Shown: piece by piece, positions 17,082-26,397 of the stretch
Numbering within the stretch: position 1 is the first letter of the stretch
Layout of the letters: each line of letters starts with the position of its first letter
NCBI GenBank assembly: GCA_021793405.1
Contig: JAJYSV010000002.1
Coordinates: forward strand, 116,261 to 180,260
Length of the DNA stretch: 64,000 bases
From: Acidobacteriota bacterium
GTDB lineage: Bacteria; Acidobacteriota; Terriglobia; Terriglobales; Acidobacteriaceae
Direction of reading: 5' to 3'
Program-made: the position numbers and the translations under genes
The notes under the pieces: model-generated
The model's input: the letters and a program-made list of their open reading frames with translations, nothing else
Database searches by the model: none
Told to the model about the DNA's origin: nothing

Positions 17082-20000
17082 ATGGCTTCCACAGCGCGCA
17101 AATTTTTTGTTGGGATGTCGGTCCTGCTCCTGCTTTCTTGCGGAGCAACGCGATTGTTCGCTCAAGCAACTGGAAGTATTCGCGGCACGGTCTCCGATCC
17201 ACAGGGAGCCGTTATACCCGACGCGTCCATTACGGCAACCAGCACTTCCACATCGCTGAGCCGTACTCAAATGTCCAACCAAGATGGGATCTTTGTTTTT
17301 CCAAATTTGCCGATTGGGTCCTACAACTTCGTAATCAGTAAGTCAGGATTCAAGACCGAGAAGCGGAGCGGGACAGTACTGCTGACAGGACAAACTCTGG
17401 CGCTGGAAATTTCGCTGACCGTTGGATCTTCCGCGCAGTCGGTGCAAGTAACATCCGCGGCGCCGTTGATCCAAATCGACACGTCTAGCGTCCAGACGAC
17501 GGTGGACCAGAAGCAGATGCAGGACCTTCCCCTGAACGGACGCAATCCGCTGCAATTGACTGCCCTGACACCTGGCACGGTGCTTACTAGTGTTGGAACC
17601 GAAGCCACCCAGCAGGACAATGTAGGACTAAGTGTGAATGGATTGCGCGCCACGCAGGACAATTACCAACTGGACGGCGCCATATACACGAACCGCTTTT
17701 TCGATTCCGTCCCCATCCTGCCTAACCCAGATGCGCTTCAGGAATTCACGATCCAGTCGTCCAACTACAGCGCGGAATACGGTGGCGCGGGTGCTCTGGT
17801 GCAGCTATCGACACGCTCCGGCACGAACAATTTTCATGGATCGGCCTATGAGTTTTTGCGCAACACGGCGCTGAATTCCAAGAACTATTTTCAGCAGACC
17901 ATCCCCCCTTTCAAACTGAATCAGTTTGGCGGAACCGTGGGCGGCCCGATCATCAAAGATCACACGTTCTTTTTCTTCGCGGCGGAAGACTTGCAACAAC
18001 GGTCTTCTCCAAATCCAATCTCGATTACAGTGCCAACAACGGCGGAGATGAATGGAGATTTTTCGGCACTACTTGCAAAAGGAATCGCAATTTACAACCC
18101 GGCAACAGGTCTGCCGTATGCAAACAACCAAATTCCAACGCCGGCCAATACCTTGTCAGACAAGCTTTACCAGAAATACCTTGCGCCACTGGCGTCGAAC
18201 CCGACGACTGGAGTTTTCAACTCGACGTCTAACTCGAATATTGACAGCACGCAATACCTCGCCAAGATCGATCAAGTCATCAATCCCAACAATCACCTGA
18301 TCGGACGGTATTTTTACAACCAGGACAACTTCCAAAGGCCATTCAACGCCCCACTGGGATTCTTTGCGCTAAATCTGTTCCGCAATCAATCCGCAATTAT
18401 CTCGGATACACAGCTCTTCACTCCCACATTGACCGGAACATTTTCCATCAGTGCTGGCCGCTTCGCGCGCACACAAATTCCGGAAGCGCCAGGCTTGCAG
18501 TCGTTGCAGGACCTGGGACAGAACGTGCCGCTTGGCGCCCCAGGCGAATCCATCTTTCCTGGTATCCGCGCTAATATCGCTGGCTTTGTCAATATTTTCT
18601 CCGGCGGCGCACTGACTCAGGATGCGACATCCTTTGATTACAAGGGTGTCATGGTGAAGGTGCAGGGCACACACACCATCAGTTTCGGCGGTGAGTTCGA
18701 GCGGGATCGAGTGGATATGGATGATTATTCCTACACTCCGGGCGATAACACCTTTAACGGAGAGCGAACTGCCGCACCCGCCGGCGCCACGTTGCCTGCT
18801 GGAACCACCAAGAGCGGCTCGGCACTGGCGGATTTTTATCTCGGACTCGATTCCCAATTCTTCCAGGATAACGGGCGTAAGGCCTATCTCCGTTCATACA
18901 GGCCATCGTTATTCCTACAGGATGATTGGAAGACGACCAAGACTCTGACGCTCAATCTAGGCTTGCGTTGGGACCCGTGGCTGCCGCCTATCGATCTGAA
19001 CAGCACTTTGGTAGGATTCGAGCCTGGGTTTCAATCCAAGATTGCTCCGGGCGCGCCAGTAGGTCTTATGTTCAAGGGCGATGCTGGTCTTCAGCCCTCA
19101 GTCTTTAGGAAGAACTGGAAAGACTTTGCCCCACGTGCCGGTTTCGCCTGGGATATTGCTGGCAATGGAAAGCACGTCGTTCGAGGGGCCTATGGAATCT
19201 TCTATGGCTTTCCGGAGGGCTTGCTATATCAAAGAACCGATGCAATGCAGCCTGTGGATCTATATCTGACTTATCCGGCTCCGGCACCTACCTGGGATAA
19301 TATCTATGCCGGGTATCCTGGCGGAGACCCATTCCCCCGCGCGCACGTAGGCCCGAGCCAGTTCGCAAGTTACGTCTTCCAGTTGCCAGTTTCCGGCGGC
19401 GTACTCGATCCTAATTCCAAGGTTGCCTATACGCAGAACTACAACCTCACAATCGAGCAGCAGCTTGGCACTAAAATGGCAGTTTCGATCGCCTATGTTG
19501 GCGACCATAGTGTACACATCATGGGATCTCGGCAAACCAATCCTGCAGTTTATATTCCCGGCCAATGCGGGACCACAGCATGTTCCACCGTCGGAAACGA
19601 AAACTCCCGCCGCCTGTATCCGGGAATGAGCGCGCTTGAAATTGCTCAATCGTACGAGTACGAGGGATTCAATTCGTTGCAGGTCAACGTGACCCGGCGG
19701 CAACAAAATGGACTGACACTCCTCACCAACATCGTGTGGTCAAAAACGATTGATGATACTTCAAGCGCGACTGAAGGGAATGCCGGGCCACCGAATCCTT
19801 TCAACCTGAAAAGTGGCCGCGGACCTGCCGACTTCGACCAGAAGATCCGGTTCGTTCTGTCTGCTAACTATCTGACTCCGCGAGTGAATGTTCAGGGCTG
19901 GAAGAGTGCGGTCGTCAACAACTGGCAAGTGAATGGGATCGTGTCTCTTGACTCTGGTTTTCCGTTCACCGTACTCAGCGGCACTGACCGATCCTTGTCT

Positions 20001-20357
20001 GGTGTGGGCTTTGACTTTGCCGATCAGGTGGGCAATCCTGCGCGTCCCGCCGGTGTGAGCAAAGTGAAAGAATATTTCAATACAGCAGCGTTCGCACCAG
20101 CCGCGATCGGAACCTTTGGCGACATAGGCCGCAACGGCCTACGCGGTCCAGGATATGCCGACGTGGATGCTTCAGTCTTCAAAGATATATTCCGTACCAA
20201 ACGGATACAAACTCAGTTCCAGGCGCAGGCGTTCAATGCACTGAACCATACGAACTTCAATAACCCAGTTTCGACTATCTCCGCAGGTACATATGGGCAA
20301 ATTACCGGGGCCGGCTCTCCCCGCGTCTTCCAGTTTGCACTCAAGGTGACGTTTTGA
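17082..20357 (+). CDS. TonB-dependent receptor, Oar-like, with carboxypeptidase-regulatory N-domain
   Basis: 1091 residues, an outer-membrane transporter. A signal peptide (about residues 1-30, ending LFAQ) is followed by an Ig-like carboxypeptidase-regulatory domain (GSIRGTVSDPQGAVIPDASI), a plug with LPLNGRNPLQLTALTPG and VNGLRATQDNYQLDG, then a long beta-barrel with WDPWLPP and a C-terminal strand ending F-Q-F-A-L-K-V-T-F. This architecture is expanded in Acidobacteria for glycan uptake. Start ATG 17082 has GGAGGG 7-8 bases upstream, so the earlier in-frame ATG at 17040 is less likely. It is the last gene before a strong terminator. Confidence 0.9.
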   Translation: MASTARKFFVGMSVLLLLSCGATRLFAQATGSIRGTVSDPQGAVIPDASITATSTSTSLSRTQMSNQDGIFVFPNLPIGSYNFVISKSGFKTEKRSGTVLLTGQTLALEISLTVGSSAQSVQVTSAAPLIQIDTSSVQTTVDQKQMQDLPLNGRNPLQLTALTPGTVLTSVGTEATQQDNVGLSVNGLRATQDNYQLDGAIYTNRFFDSVPILPNPDALQEFTIQSSNYSAEYGGAGALVQLSTRSGTNNFHGSAYEFLRNTALNSKNYFQQTIPPFKLNQFGGTVGGPIIKDHTFFFFAAEDLQQRSSPNPISITVPTTAEMNGDFSALLAKGIAIYNPATGLPYANNQIPTPANTLSDKLYQKYLAPLASNPTTGVFNSTSNSNIDSTQYLAKIDQVINPNNHLIGRYFYNQDNFQRPFNAPLGFFALNLFRNQSAIISDTQLFTPTLTGTFSISAGRFARTQIPEAPGLQSLQDLGQNVPLGAPGESIFPGIRANIAGFVNIFSGGALTQDATSFDYKGVMVKVQGTHTISFGGEFERDRVDMDDYSYTPGDNTFNGERTAAPAGATLPAGTTKSGSALADFYLGLDSQFFQDNGRKAYLRSYRPSLFLQDDWKTTKTLTLNLGLRWDPWLPPIDLNSTLVGFEPGFQSKIAPGAPVGLMFKGDAGLQPSVFRKNWKDFAPRAGFAWDIAGNGKHVVRGAYGIFYGFPEGLLYQRTDAMQPVDLYLTYPAPAPTWDNIYAGYPGGDPFPRAHVGPSQFASYVFQLPVSGGVLDPNSKVAYTQNYNLTIEQQLGTKMAVSIAYVGDHSVHIMGSRQTNPAVYIPGQCGTTACSTVGNENSRRLYPGMSALEIAQSYEYEGFNSLQVNVTRRQQNGLTLLTNIVWSKTIDDTSSATEGNAGPPNPFNLKSGRGPADFDQKIRFVLSANYLTPRVNVQGWKSAVVNNWQVNGIVSLDSGFPFTVLSGTDRSLSGVGFDFADQVGNPARPAGVSKVKEYFNTAAFAPAAIGTFGDIGRNGLRGPGYADVDASVFKDIFRTKRIQTQFQAQAFNALNHTNFNNPVSTISAGTYGQITGAGSPRVFQFALKVTF

Positions 20358-20406
20358 GAGAAGGAAGTGCTGTAGTGAAAACTTGAGTTCCTAGATGCTG
20401 ATTGGA

Positions 20407-20441
20407 AGAAGCGAATCGTGAGCGCGATTCGCTTCTTTTTT
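20407..20441 (+). terminator. Strong Rho-independent terminator after the TonB receptor
   Basis: A 12-bp perfect stem, AGAAGCGAATCG (20407-20418) with CGATTCGCTTCT (20425-20436), a 6-base loop and a T-run. It lies 50 bases after the receptor stop. Confidence 0.9.
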
Positions 20442-20508
20442 GGGGAAGGGAGGAAAAATCGCGAAAGATTTTTGCGGCGACAGATCGAGGAACTTCATGC
20501 CCACTTTT

Positions 20509-21471
20509 TCAGCGCGACAGATGCCCATTTACTATATTTTGCGCTGGCTTGCCGTCGAGCACGCGTGCAACATCCTCGCAGATGGCCTTGGTTACGCGCT
20601 GCTGCGCTTCACGGGTGAAGGCTGCGATGTGGGGCGTGAGGATTACATTCGGCAGCAGTTCCAGCTCGCCCGGTTCGGGGGGCTCCTTGGCGCGAACATC
20701 CAGGGCCGCTCCCGCAATCTGTCTGGCCTTCAGTGCTGCGAGTAAATCGGCCTCACGAACGACCTCTCCGCGCGCGGTATTGATGAAATATGCCGTCGGC
20801 TTCATCTTCTGAAAGCGAGTTCCATCCATCAGTCCGATGGTTTGCGGAGTTGCCGGAAGATGGCAGGAGACGATGTCGGCGCGTGCCAGCAGCTCGTCGA
20901 GTTCTACGAGCTCGGCATTCAGTTCGCTTAAGTAAACATTGTCCTGGGTGAGGAAAGGATCATATGCGAGGATTTTCATTCCAAAGGCTTGCGCTCGCCT
21001 GGCAGTCAGATAGCCGATTTTGCCCGCGCCGATGATACCGAGAGTCTTCCCGTACAGTTCAATCCCGATGAATTGCTGACGGTTCCAGTTGCCGCCCTTG
21101 GTGTCGTAGTTCGAGTTGGGAATGGAGCGCGCCAGCGATAACATCTGTCCGATTGCGATCTCTGCAACACTAATAGCGTTTTGATCCGGGGTGTAGGTGA
21201 TCAAAATGCCAGCTTTCGTGGCGTAGTCGACATCGACATTATCCAGGCCGACACCGGCGCGTCCAATGACCCGCAGATTTGGAGCGGCAGCCAAGAGAGC
21301 GGATGTGACCCGCGTCTGATTGCGAACAATCAGGGCGCGGAAATCTCCGATCTGTGCCGCGAGCGCATTGGGATCTTTCCATAAGTCTGGCAGACAGGAG
21401 ACGTCGAACCGTGTGCTGAGCGCGTCGACAGCAGCTCCGCGGATGTTCTCAGAAATCAGAATGTCTCGCAT
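20509..21471 (-). CDS. slcC: D-isomer-specific 2-hydroxyacid dehydrogenase, probable (S)-sulfolactate dehydrogenase
   Basis: 320 residues. NAD-binding motif LGIIGAGKIGYLTARRAQ (from about residue 143), catalytic Arg in INTARGEVV, Glu in LDVRAKEPPEPG, and His in ILTPHIAAFT, the full R-E-H set. SerA-like phosphoglycerate dehydrogenases have this domain. The last position of a train containing suyA, suyB and a comC-like gene matches the known slcC-comC-suyAB module, in which SlcC oxidises (S)-sulfolactate to sulfopyruvate and ComC reduces it to the (R)-form. It starts three bases after the comC-like stop. A generic hydroxyacid dehydrogenase cannot be excluded from sequence alone. Confidence 0.78.
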   Translation of the reverse strand: MRDILISENIRGAAVDALSTRFDVSCLPDLWKDPNALAAQIGDFRALIVRNQTRVTSALLAAAPNLRVIGRAGVGLDNVDVDYATKAGILITYTPDQNAISVAEIAIGQMLSLARSIPNSNYDTKGGNWNRQQFIGIELYGKTLGIIGAGKIGYLTARRAQAFGMKILAYDPFLTQDNVYLSELNAELVELDELLARADIVSCHLPATPQTIGLMDGTRFQKMKPTAYFINTARGEVVREADLLAALKARQIAGAALDVRAKEPPEPGELELLPNVILTPHIAAFTREAQQRVTKAICEDVARVLDGKPAQNIVNGHLSR

Positions 21472-21474
21472 GAC

Positions 21475-22533
21475 TTAAATGGCCGCCTCTTGGTAATGGA
21501 AAGGAACATTCAACCGGGTACACCATTGCTCGAGCTCCGCGAGAATTTCTTTGGAGAGAGTGATGCCCTGCGCGCTGTTGGCTTTTGCATTTCTCGCCGA
21601 GCGTTCGCCTGGAACGAGGATTTCGTCGACTCCCGGCCGCTTCCTGCAAGCCTTGATGCCGTCGATTGTCTGGTCCATGCGCTGGATAAACTCACCCAGA
21701 TCCATGAAGGCCGGGATATGGAGCAAACAGAAAAAATGACCTACATCCTGTTTGCGATCTAAATCTTTATACATGGATCCAATGGCTGGGCCAATAGCCG
21801 CGCCGGATAGGACGCTGCTGAAAACTTCTACCATGAGTGCGAGCGCATAACCCTTGTGTCCGGCCATTGTGAGAACCGTGCCGAGCAACGCTTCCTGAGC
21901 ATCGGTCGTCGGCTGGCCCTGACGATCGAGGGCCCATCCCAGAGGAATTGGCGCTTTCTTTTTTTGCGCTGCAATAATGTTTCCGCGGGCAATCGTGGAC
22001 GTGGACAGGTCAATCTTGACGTTGAATCCTTTTCCCGTAGGGAACGAGGCCGCAATGGGGTTGGTCCCAAAGAATGCCTGACAGCCGCCTTCCGGCGACA
22101 TGGCAGGTTCGCAGTTGGTCATGGCGAGTAGGACAAAACCCTGGTTTGCGGCTAAATTGCAGTAGTAGGACAGGGCGCCAAAATGTTGTGAATTTCCGAT
22201 AGTCGCCGCCGCAATGCCATTTGTCCTGGCAAGAGGCATCAGTAAGTCGAGGGCCTTTCTTGCCTGGACCTGCCCGAGGCCATTGGAAGCATCGATCGTC
22301 AGAATACTTCCTTTCTGACGATCAATCTTCAGTTCTGCTCGCGGATCTATCAGGCCCTTTTCAATGCGTTGCAAGTAAATATTCAGTCTGGAGATTCCGT
22401 GAGTTGCGGTGCCCTGCATGTCCGCGTCAATGAGGGTTTCAGCAAAAATTTTTGCGTCCAATTCGGACACGCCGACGCCGTTCGCCAAGCTTGCAGTCAA
22501 GTTCTCTAGTTCGTGTCTGGAATATGTTTGCAT
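21475..22533 (-). CDS. comC: LDH2/malate dehydrogenase family oxidoreductase, probable (R)-sulfolactate dehydrogenase
   Basis: 352 residues of the Ldh2/YlbC/ComC family, NAD(P)-dependent, with a non-Rossmann fold. Motifs: DMQGTATHGISRL (His and Arg near 46-49), the catalytic-region NSQHFGALSYY, FFGTNPIAASFPTG, and AGHKGYALALMVEVFSSVLSGA. It resembles ComC of coenzyme M synthesis and the (R)-sulfolactate dehydrogenase of sulfolactate catabolism. It sits between suyB (49-base gap) and the slcC-like gene (3-base gap), which supports its pairing with SlcC to turn (S)- into (R)-sulfolactate for SuyAB. Malate or lactate dehydrogenase activity is the alternative. Confidence 0.78.
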   Translation of the reverse strand: MQTYSRHELENLTASLANGVGVSELDAKIFAETLIDADMQGTATHGISRLNIYLQRIEKGLIDPRAELKIDRQKGSILTIDASNGLGQVQARKALDLLMPLARTNGIAAATIGNSQHFGALSYYCNLAANQGFVLLAMTNCEPAMSPEGGCQAFFGTNPIAASFPTGKGFNVKIDLSTSTIARGNIIAAQKKKAPIPLGWALDRQGQPTTDAQEALLGTVLTMAGHKGYALALMVEVFSSVLSGAAIGPAIGSMYKDLDRKQDVGHFFCLLHIPAFMDLGEFIQRMDQTIDGIKACRKRPGVDEILVPGERSARNAKANSAQGITLSKEILAELEQWCTRLNVPFHYQEAAI

Positions 22534-22582
22534 GACCTAAATTCCTCAAATGCAGCCTGGCGAATTTCGTCAGAGGTGGCGG

Positions 22583-23746
22583 TTACGCGCTTCTGTACAG
22601 TTTGGTAAGGACATATTCACGATGTCCGAGCGCCTCGGCCGAAGTGAGCCGTCCATTCGCGGTGCGCGCAATCAGCTCGATCAGCGCATCGCCGGCCTGG
22701 TCCAGCGTCATCTCGCCCTGCAGAATGGGAGAAACATCCAGATCGATGTGCTCCTTCATGGTGGCGACGGTCTTGGGATTGCCGGAGAGCTTGATAACCG
22801 GCTCGATCGGGTTTCCGATGATATTGCCCTGTCCGGTGGGGAACAGATGCACCACTGCGCCGGAAGCAGCCCACAGAGTAACAGCCTCCGCAGCAGCGCT
22901 CGAAGTATCCATGAACCACATGCCGGCGCCGGTGGGAGCCGCAGCAGGTTGCAGGCAGCCGACGAATTTTGTCCGCTTGCCCAGCTTCTCCACGTTGCCA
23001 AACGCCTTTTCTTCAATGGTGGTCAGGCCACCGGCGATATTGCCCTTGGTTGGTTGAGACTCCGACAAATCGTCTTTCTTTTGGCTGAAAACAAGCTTGG
23101 TGTAGTCGTCGAAGGCAGCCATGAATTCCTTCCGCACGGCTTCGTTCGCTGCCTTGGCGGCAACAATGTGCTCCGCGCCTGTCAGTTCGGTGGTTTCTCC
23201 AAAGGAGGCAATTCCGCCGGCGGCGCAGTGCTTGTCCAGCACATTGCCAACTGTGGGGCAACTGGCAAGCCCAGTTGTGGTATCGGACTCGCCGCATTTG
23301 ACGCTGATGTACAACTCGCTGAGATCACACTCAGTACGCTGTAGTTCGGCCGCCCATTGCACGAACTCCTTGGCCTTGTAGGATGCCTCGGCGATGGTGC
23401 GAATGTCTCCTTTGCCTTCAATGGAGAAGCCTGCAACCGGTTTTCCGGTCTTGGCGATTCCATCCACGATGCGCTGCGTCCAGCCTGCCTCAATTCCGAT
23501 GACGACGACGGCTGCGACATTCGGGTTACTTCCGGTCCCAATCATGGTGCGGAAGAACAGGTCGAGGTCTTCGCCGAACTGCAACCGGCCATAGGCATGG
23601 GGCAGCGCCAGCGTTCCTTTGATGTGGCTTGCGACGGCTTCACAGGCGGCATTGGAGATGTCGTCCACCGGCAGAATAATGACGTGGTTACGGACGCCGA
23701 CGCGCCCATTTTCGCGGCGAAATGCGAAGATCTTATGTTTGGCCAT
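22583..23746 (-). CDS. suyB: (2R)-sulfolactate sulfo-lyase, large subunit
   Basis: 387 residues of the altronate/galactarate dehydratase C-domain family. SuyB removes sulfite from (R)-sulfolactate to give pyruvate. Sections recalled from SuyB proteins include [49 protein letters not shown] (candidate Fe-S/metal Cys), [20 protein letters not shown], and the C-terminal [20 protein letters not shown]. Start ATG 23746 lies two bases after the suyA stop, with GGTGG upstream. The small SAF-domain subunit is encoded separately just before, as in suyAB. UxaA (altronate dehydratase) is the main alternative, but the partner genes favour sulfolactate. Confidence 0.87.
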   Translation of the reverse strand: MAKHKIFAFRRENGRVGVRNHVIILPVDDISNAACEAVASHIKGTLALPHAYGRLQFGEDLDLFFRTMIGTGSNPNVAAVVVIGIEAGWTQRIVDGIAKTGKPVAGFSIEGKGDIRTIAEASYKAKEFVQWAAELQRTECDLSELYISVKCGESDTTTGLASCPTVGNVLDKHCAAGGIASFGETTELTGAEHIVAAKAANEAVRKEFMAAFDDYTKLVFSQKKDDLSESQPTKGNIAGGLTTIEEKAFGNVEKLGKRTKFVGCLQPAAAPTGAGMWFMDTSSAAAEAVTLWAASGAVVHLFPTGQGNIIGNPIEPVIKLSGNPKTVATMKEHIDLDVSPILQGEMTLDQAGDALIELIARTANGRLTSAEALGHREYVLTKLYRSA

Positions 23747-23748
23747 GG

Positions 23749-24030
23749 CTATGCCCACCTTTTTGTTTTGACGTTATGAACGTGAACGTGCTGGCCCGCC
23801 TTGATGGGCTGGACCACTCGTCCAATGACGCTGCCATATTTCGTGACGGAATCTCCTACGGCAAAATCTCTTAGGGCGAATTTGTGGCCGAGAGGAATTT
23901 TTTCTATTGTCTTCGCTTTCAAAGACTCATTCGTTGTTAGATTTCGGCCGGAACAATCGGAGCCGGCGTCGATATCCACGACCGCGACCCCAACATCGTC
24001 CACTGCGTCATGCACAAGAAACTGAATCAT
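23749..24030 (-). CDS. suyA: (2R)-sulfolactate sulfo-lyase, small subunit (SAF domain)
   Basis: 93 residues, a single SAF domain: [39 protein letters not shown], then [10 protein letters not shown] and a C-terminal [13 protein letters not shown]. The final H-V-H-V-H-N-x-K-T-K-R-W is characteristic of SuyA. It forms the sulfo-lyase with SuyB, encoded two bases downstream. I chose ATG at 24030, with AAGG nine bases upstream, rather than an upstream start at 24060 that adds ten charged residues. The aldehyde dehydrogenase gene ends 43 bases upstream, so the genes share a transcript. Confidence 0.87.
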   Translation of the reverse strand: MIQFLVHDAVDDVGVAVVDIDAGSDCSGRNLTTNESLKAKTIEKIPLGHKFALRDFAVGDSVTKYGSVIGRVVQPIKAGQHVHVHNVKTKRWA

Positions 24031-24073
24031 ACGATTTGACCTTCTTTCTGAGTATTTCAACTACCTGAAAATT

Positions 24074-25516
24074 TTAGACACCGCCGATGGAAACATGTTT
24101 GGTTTCTAAAAATGCTTCAAGACCTTCGGTGCCCAGCTCGCGTCCCCAGCCGCTCTGCTTGACTCCCCCAAAGGGCGCCTGGCTAGTGGTGGGTGCGCCA
24201 TCATTGATCCCCAGGGTCCCGGCTTCAATCTGCTCGGACAGGCGGAACATGCGCCCAATGTTGCTGGTCATCGCATAGGCGCTGAGCCCGTACGGGGATT
24301 GGTTGGCGCGCCTGATAGCTTCCTCTTCCGTATCAAAGGTGGTGATTGGCGCAACCGGCGCGAAGGTTTCCTCCTGCATACAGACGGCGTGGTCATGGGC
24401 ACCGTCGATCACAGACGGCTCCAGAAAAAATCCATGGGTTCCACTCTTGCGCTTGCCACCTGTCAGAACTTTTCCTCCGTGTTTCACCGCGTCTTCGATC
24501 TGGGATAATGCTCCATCCAAAGCGGACTGATTTACCAGGGGGCCGACATCCATTCCATCTTCTAGCCCATTTCCGGTCTTCAGGCGTTCTACCGCGGCAA
24601 CAAATTTTTCGACGAATTTATCGTGGATTGATTTTTGTACGTAAATACGATTGGCTGCGATGCAGGATTGCCCGGTATTGCGGAATTTCGCGATGATGGT
24701 CTCCTGGACCGCACGCTCGAGGTCGCAGTCTTCGAAGATCAGCACCGGCGCGAGGCCACCCAACTCGAGCGAGAGAGGCTTTACAGAGTTGGCTGCACCG
24801 CGGATAAGCTCCTGGCCTACTTGGGTGGAGCCGGTAAAGCTGATTTTTCTGCAAATTGGATTGCTGAGGAACTCGTCAGCGATCATAGATGCCTTGCCGA
24901 TGGCCAGTTGGAAAACGCCGCCGGGAATGCCAGCGGCTTCCATACACTCCGCAAGGGCAATAGCAGACAGAGGTGTCTGCGACGCGGGTTTCAAAATTAC
25001 TGGGCAACCGGCCGCCATCGCGGGAGCGACCTTACGCACGGCAAGTACAAGCGGAAAATTCCACGGAGCGATAGCGCCCACAGTTCCGATCGGAGTTTTT
25101 ACGACCAAATGCCGCTTCCCTTGCACCTGGTTGGGAATGGTTCGTCCATAGGAATGGCGTGCTTCCTCCGCGAACCATCGCAGATGGTCTTCCGACATGT
25201 CGACTTCGCCCTTGCTCTGGGCAAGCGGCTTTCCGTTTTCCAGTGTGATGATGCGGCCGATTTCATCCCGGCGCCGCTTCAATTCATCCGCTACGCGATG
25301 CAGCAGAATTCCACGGTCTTTTGCGGTTCTTCCTCGCCAGGCCGCGAAGGACGCTTCGGCGGTGTTCAGCGCCATCTGGAGTTGGTCCTTATCGATGGCA
25401 AAAACTTTCGCGAAGACCTGCTCCGTGGCGGGATTCACGACTTTTATCTCACGTTCGGTCGCCAACCATTTTCCATCGAGATAAATCTTGCACGCTTTAT
25501 CGGGGCTGAATTCCAT
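24074..25516 (-). CDS. NAD(P)-dependent aldehyde dehydrogenase, probable sulfolactaldehyde dehydrogenase
   Basis: 480 residues, GabD-like ALDH. Motifs: IGTVGAIAPWNFPLVLAVRK, the cofactor site KPASQTPLSAIALAE, FTGSTQVGQELI, general-base Glu in LSLELGGLAPVLIF, and the nucleophile Cys in FRNTGQSCIAANRIYVQ. Known sulfolactaldehyde dehydrogenases (for example in sulfo-ED bacteria) are annotated as succinate-semialdehyde dehydrogenases of this type. Directly upstream of suyAB it would make sulfolactate from sulfolactaldehyde. Start ATG 25516 has a distant AAAGG; an upstream ATG at 25543 is possible. Ordinary succinate-semialdehyde activity is the alternative. Confidence 0.85.
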   Translation of the reverse strand: MEFSPDKACKIYLDGKWLATEREIKVVNPATEQVFAKVFAIDKDQLQMALNTAEASFAAWRGRTAKDRGILLHRVADELKRRRDEIGRIITLENGKPLAQSKGEVDMSEDHLRWFAEEARHSYGRTIPNQVQGKRHLVVKTPIGTVGAIAPWNFPLVLAVRKVAPAMAAGCPVILKPASQTPLSAIALAECMEAAGIPGGVFQLAIGKASMIADEFLSNPICRKISFTGSTQVGQELIRGAANSVKPLSLELGGLAPVLIFEDCDLERAVQETIIAKFRNTGQSCIAANRIYVQKSIHDKFVEKFVAAVERLKTGNGLEDGMDVGPLVNQSALDGALSQIEDAVKHGGKVLTGGKRKSGTHGFFLEPSVIDGAHDHAVCMQEETFAPVAPITTFDTEEEAIRRANQSPYGLSAYAMTSNIGRMFRLSEQIEAGTLGINDGAPTTSQAPFGGVKQSGWGRELGTEGLEAFLETKHVSIGGV

Positions 25517-25598
25517 TCTGTAACCGAACCTTTCACTCAGCATTGTTCTTACGCGAACGACGCTGCGCTCATTACGTTAGCTGCGCCCAGTACGTGGC

Positions 25599-26252
25599 CT
25601 AGCCAACCCAATTGGGAACGAAGGTACCCTGCTTGGCTCGTGTTTCAATCATCTTTCTCGCACCAGCCACGTGTTGCCGGGCAATCCGTTCCGCTTCTTC
25701 GGCGGAATTGTGTTCGATGGCCTCGATGATCTGCAGATGTTCTTCATAGATGATCTGAGGTTCGCGTGACGCTCGAACTGTCATTCCTAAAACTCGATAC
25801 GTTTCAGCCAGACGCAGCAGGATGGCATTGCGCGATAGCTCAATGATGTGGAAATGCAGGTTGCGATCGAGCGATCCCATCTCCTCTGCTTTGTTTTCAT
25901 GGGCGAGCTTGAAAACTTTCTCTGCCATGGATCGCAACTCTGTGATGTCCGAGCGGCCTGCGTGGTCGCAAGCCAGCCGTGCCGCCAAACCTTCCAGACA
26001 CTCTCGAATCTGGTAGGCCTCGCAGATACGACTGGCATCCAGGTTGCCAACGAATACGCCCAGGTGATCGACCGATTCCACCAGTCCCAGCCACTGAAGT
26101 TCGAGCAGGGATTCTCTTACGGCACCCTGGGCGACACCGAGTTCTTTTGCCAAACTCTGCTGACTGAGTCTTTCTCCGGGCTTACTTTCGCCGGACAGGA
26201 TGCGGCGCTGTATTTCCTCACGAACGTGATGTCGAGCAACGCGGGATTTCAT
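25599..26252 (-). CDS. GntR-family (FadR subfamily) transcriptional regulator
   Basis: 217 residues. Winged helix: LSQQSLAKELGVAQGAVRESLLELQWLGLVES (about residues 37-68 in pieces). The all-helical FCD effector domain has metal-binding His/Asp residues in DRNLHFHIIELSRN and EEHLQIIEAIEHN. Such regulators sense small organic acids or sugar acids, so sulfolactate or another pathway intermediate is a plausible ligand. Start ATG 26252 has GGGGGTGA upstream. It sits inside the gene train between the isomerase-fold gene and the aldehyde dehydrogenase. The 145-base gap before it holds an ATCGAT element and could carry an internal promoter. Confidence 0.88.
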   Translation of the reverse strand: MKSRVARHHVREEIQRRILSGESKPGERLSQQSLAKELGVAQGAVRESLLELQWLGLVESVDHLGVFVGNLDASRICEAYQIRECLEGLAARLACDHAGRSDITELRSMAEKVFKLAHENKAEEMGSLDRNLHFHIIELSRNAILLRLAETYRVLGMTVRASREPQIIYEEHLQIIEAIEHNSAEEAERIARQHVAGARKMIETRAKQGTFVPNWVG

Positions 26253-26340
26253 TTGTTCACCCCCGTACATAATGTTTTTGAGAATTCAGCATTTCTTTTC
26301 ATCGTCTAGCGGAGCACATAGCGCTTAAATCATCCTTAAA

Positions 26341-26362
26341 CTATCGTAATCGATAACAATCC
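26341..26362 (-). promoter_or_regulatory. ATCGAT element upstream of the gntR gene
   Basis: On the minus strand TTGTTATCGATTACGATAG lies about 90-110 bases before the gntR start. It shares the TTG-x-x-A-x-ATCGAT pattern with the sites at 11.2 and 29.2 kb. A weak internal promoter or operator is possible. Confidence 0.35.
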
Positions 26363-26397
26363 TGACCGTCGCCTGCCGAACTGTTTTCAGCGGAATT

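Noticed and set aside
22583..24030. Altronate dehydratase (UxaA) split in two
   Set aside because: The SAF subunit ends H-V-H-V-H-N-x-K-T-K-R-W and the large subunit carries SuyB-like segments; uronate genes (uxaB, uxaC, kdgK) are absent while sulfolactate dehydrogenases are adjacent.
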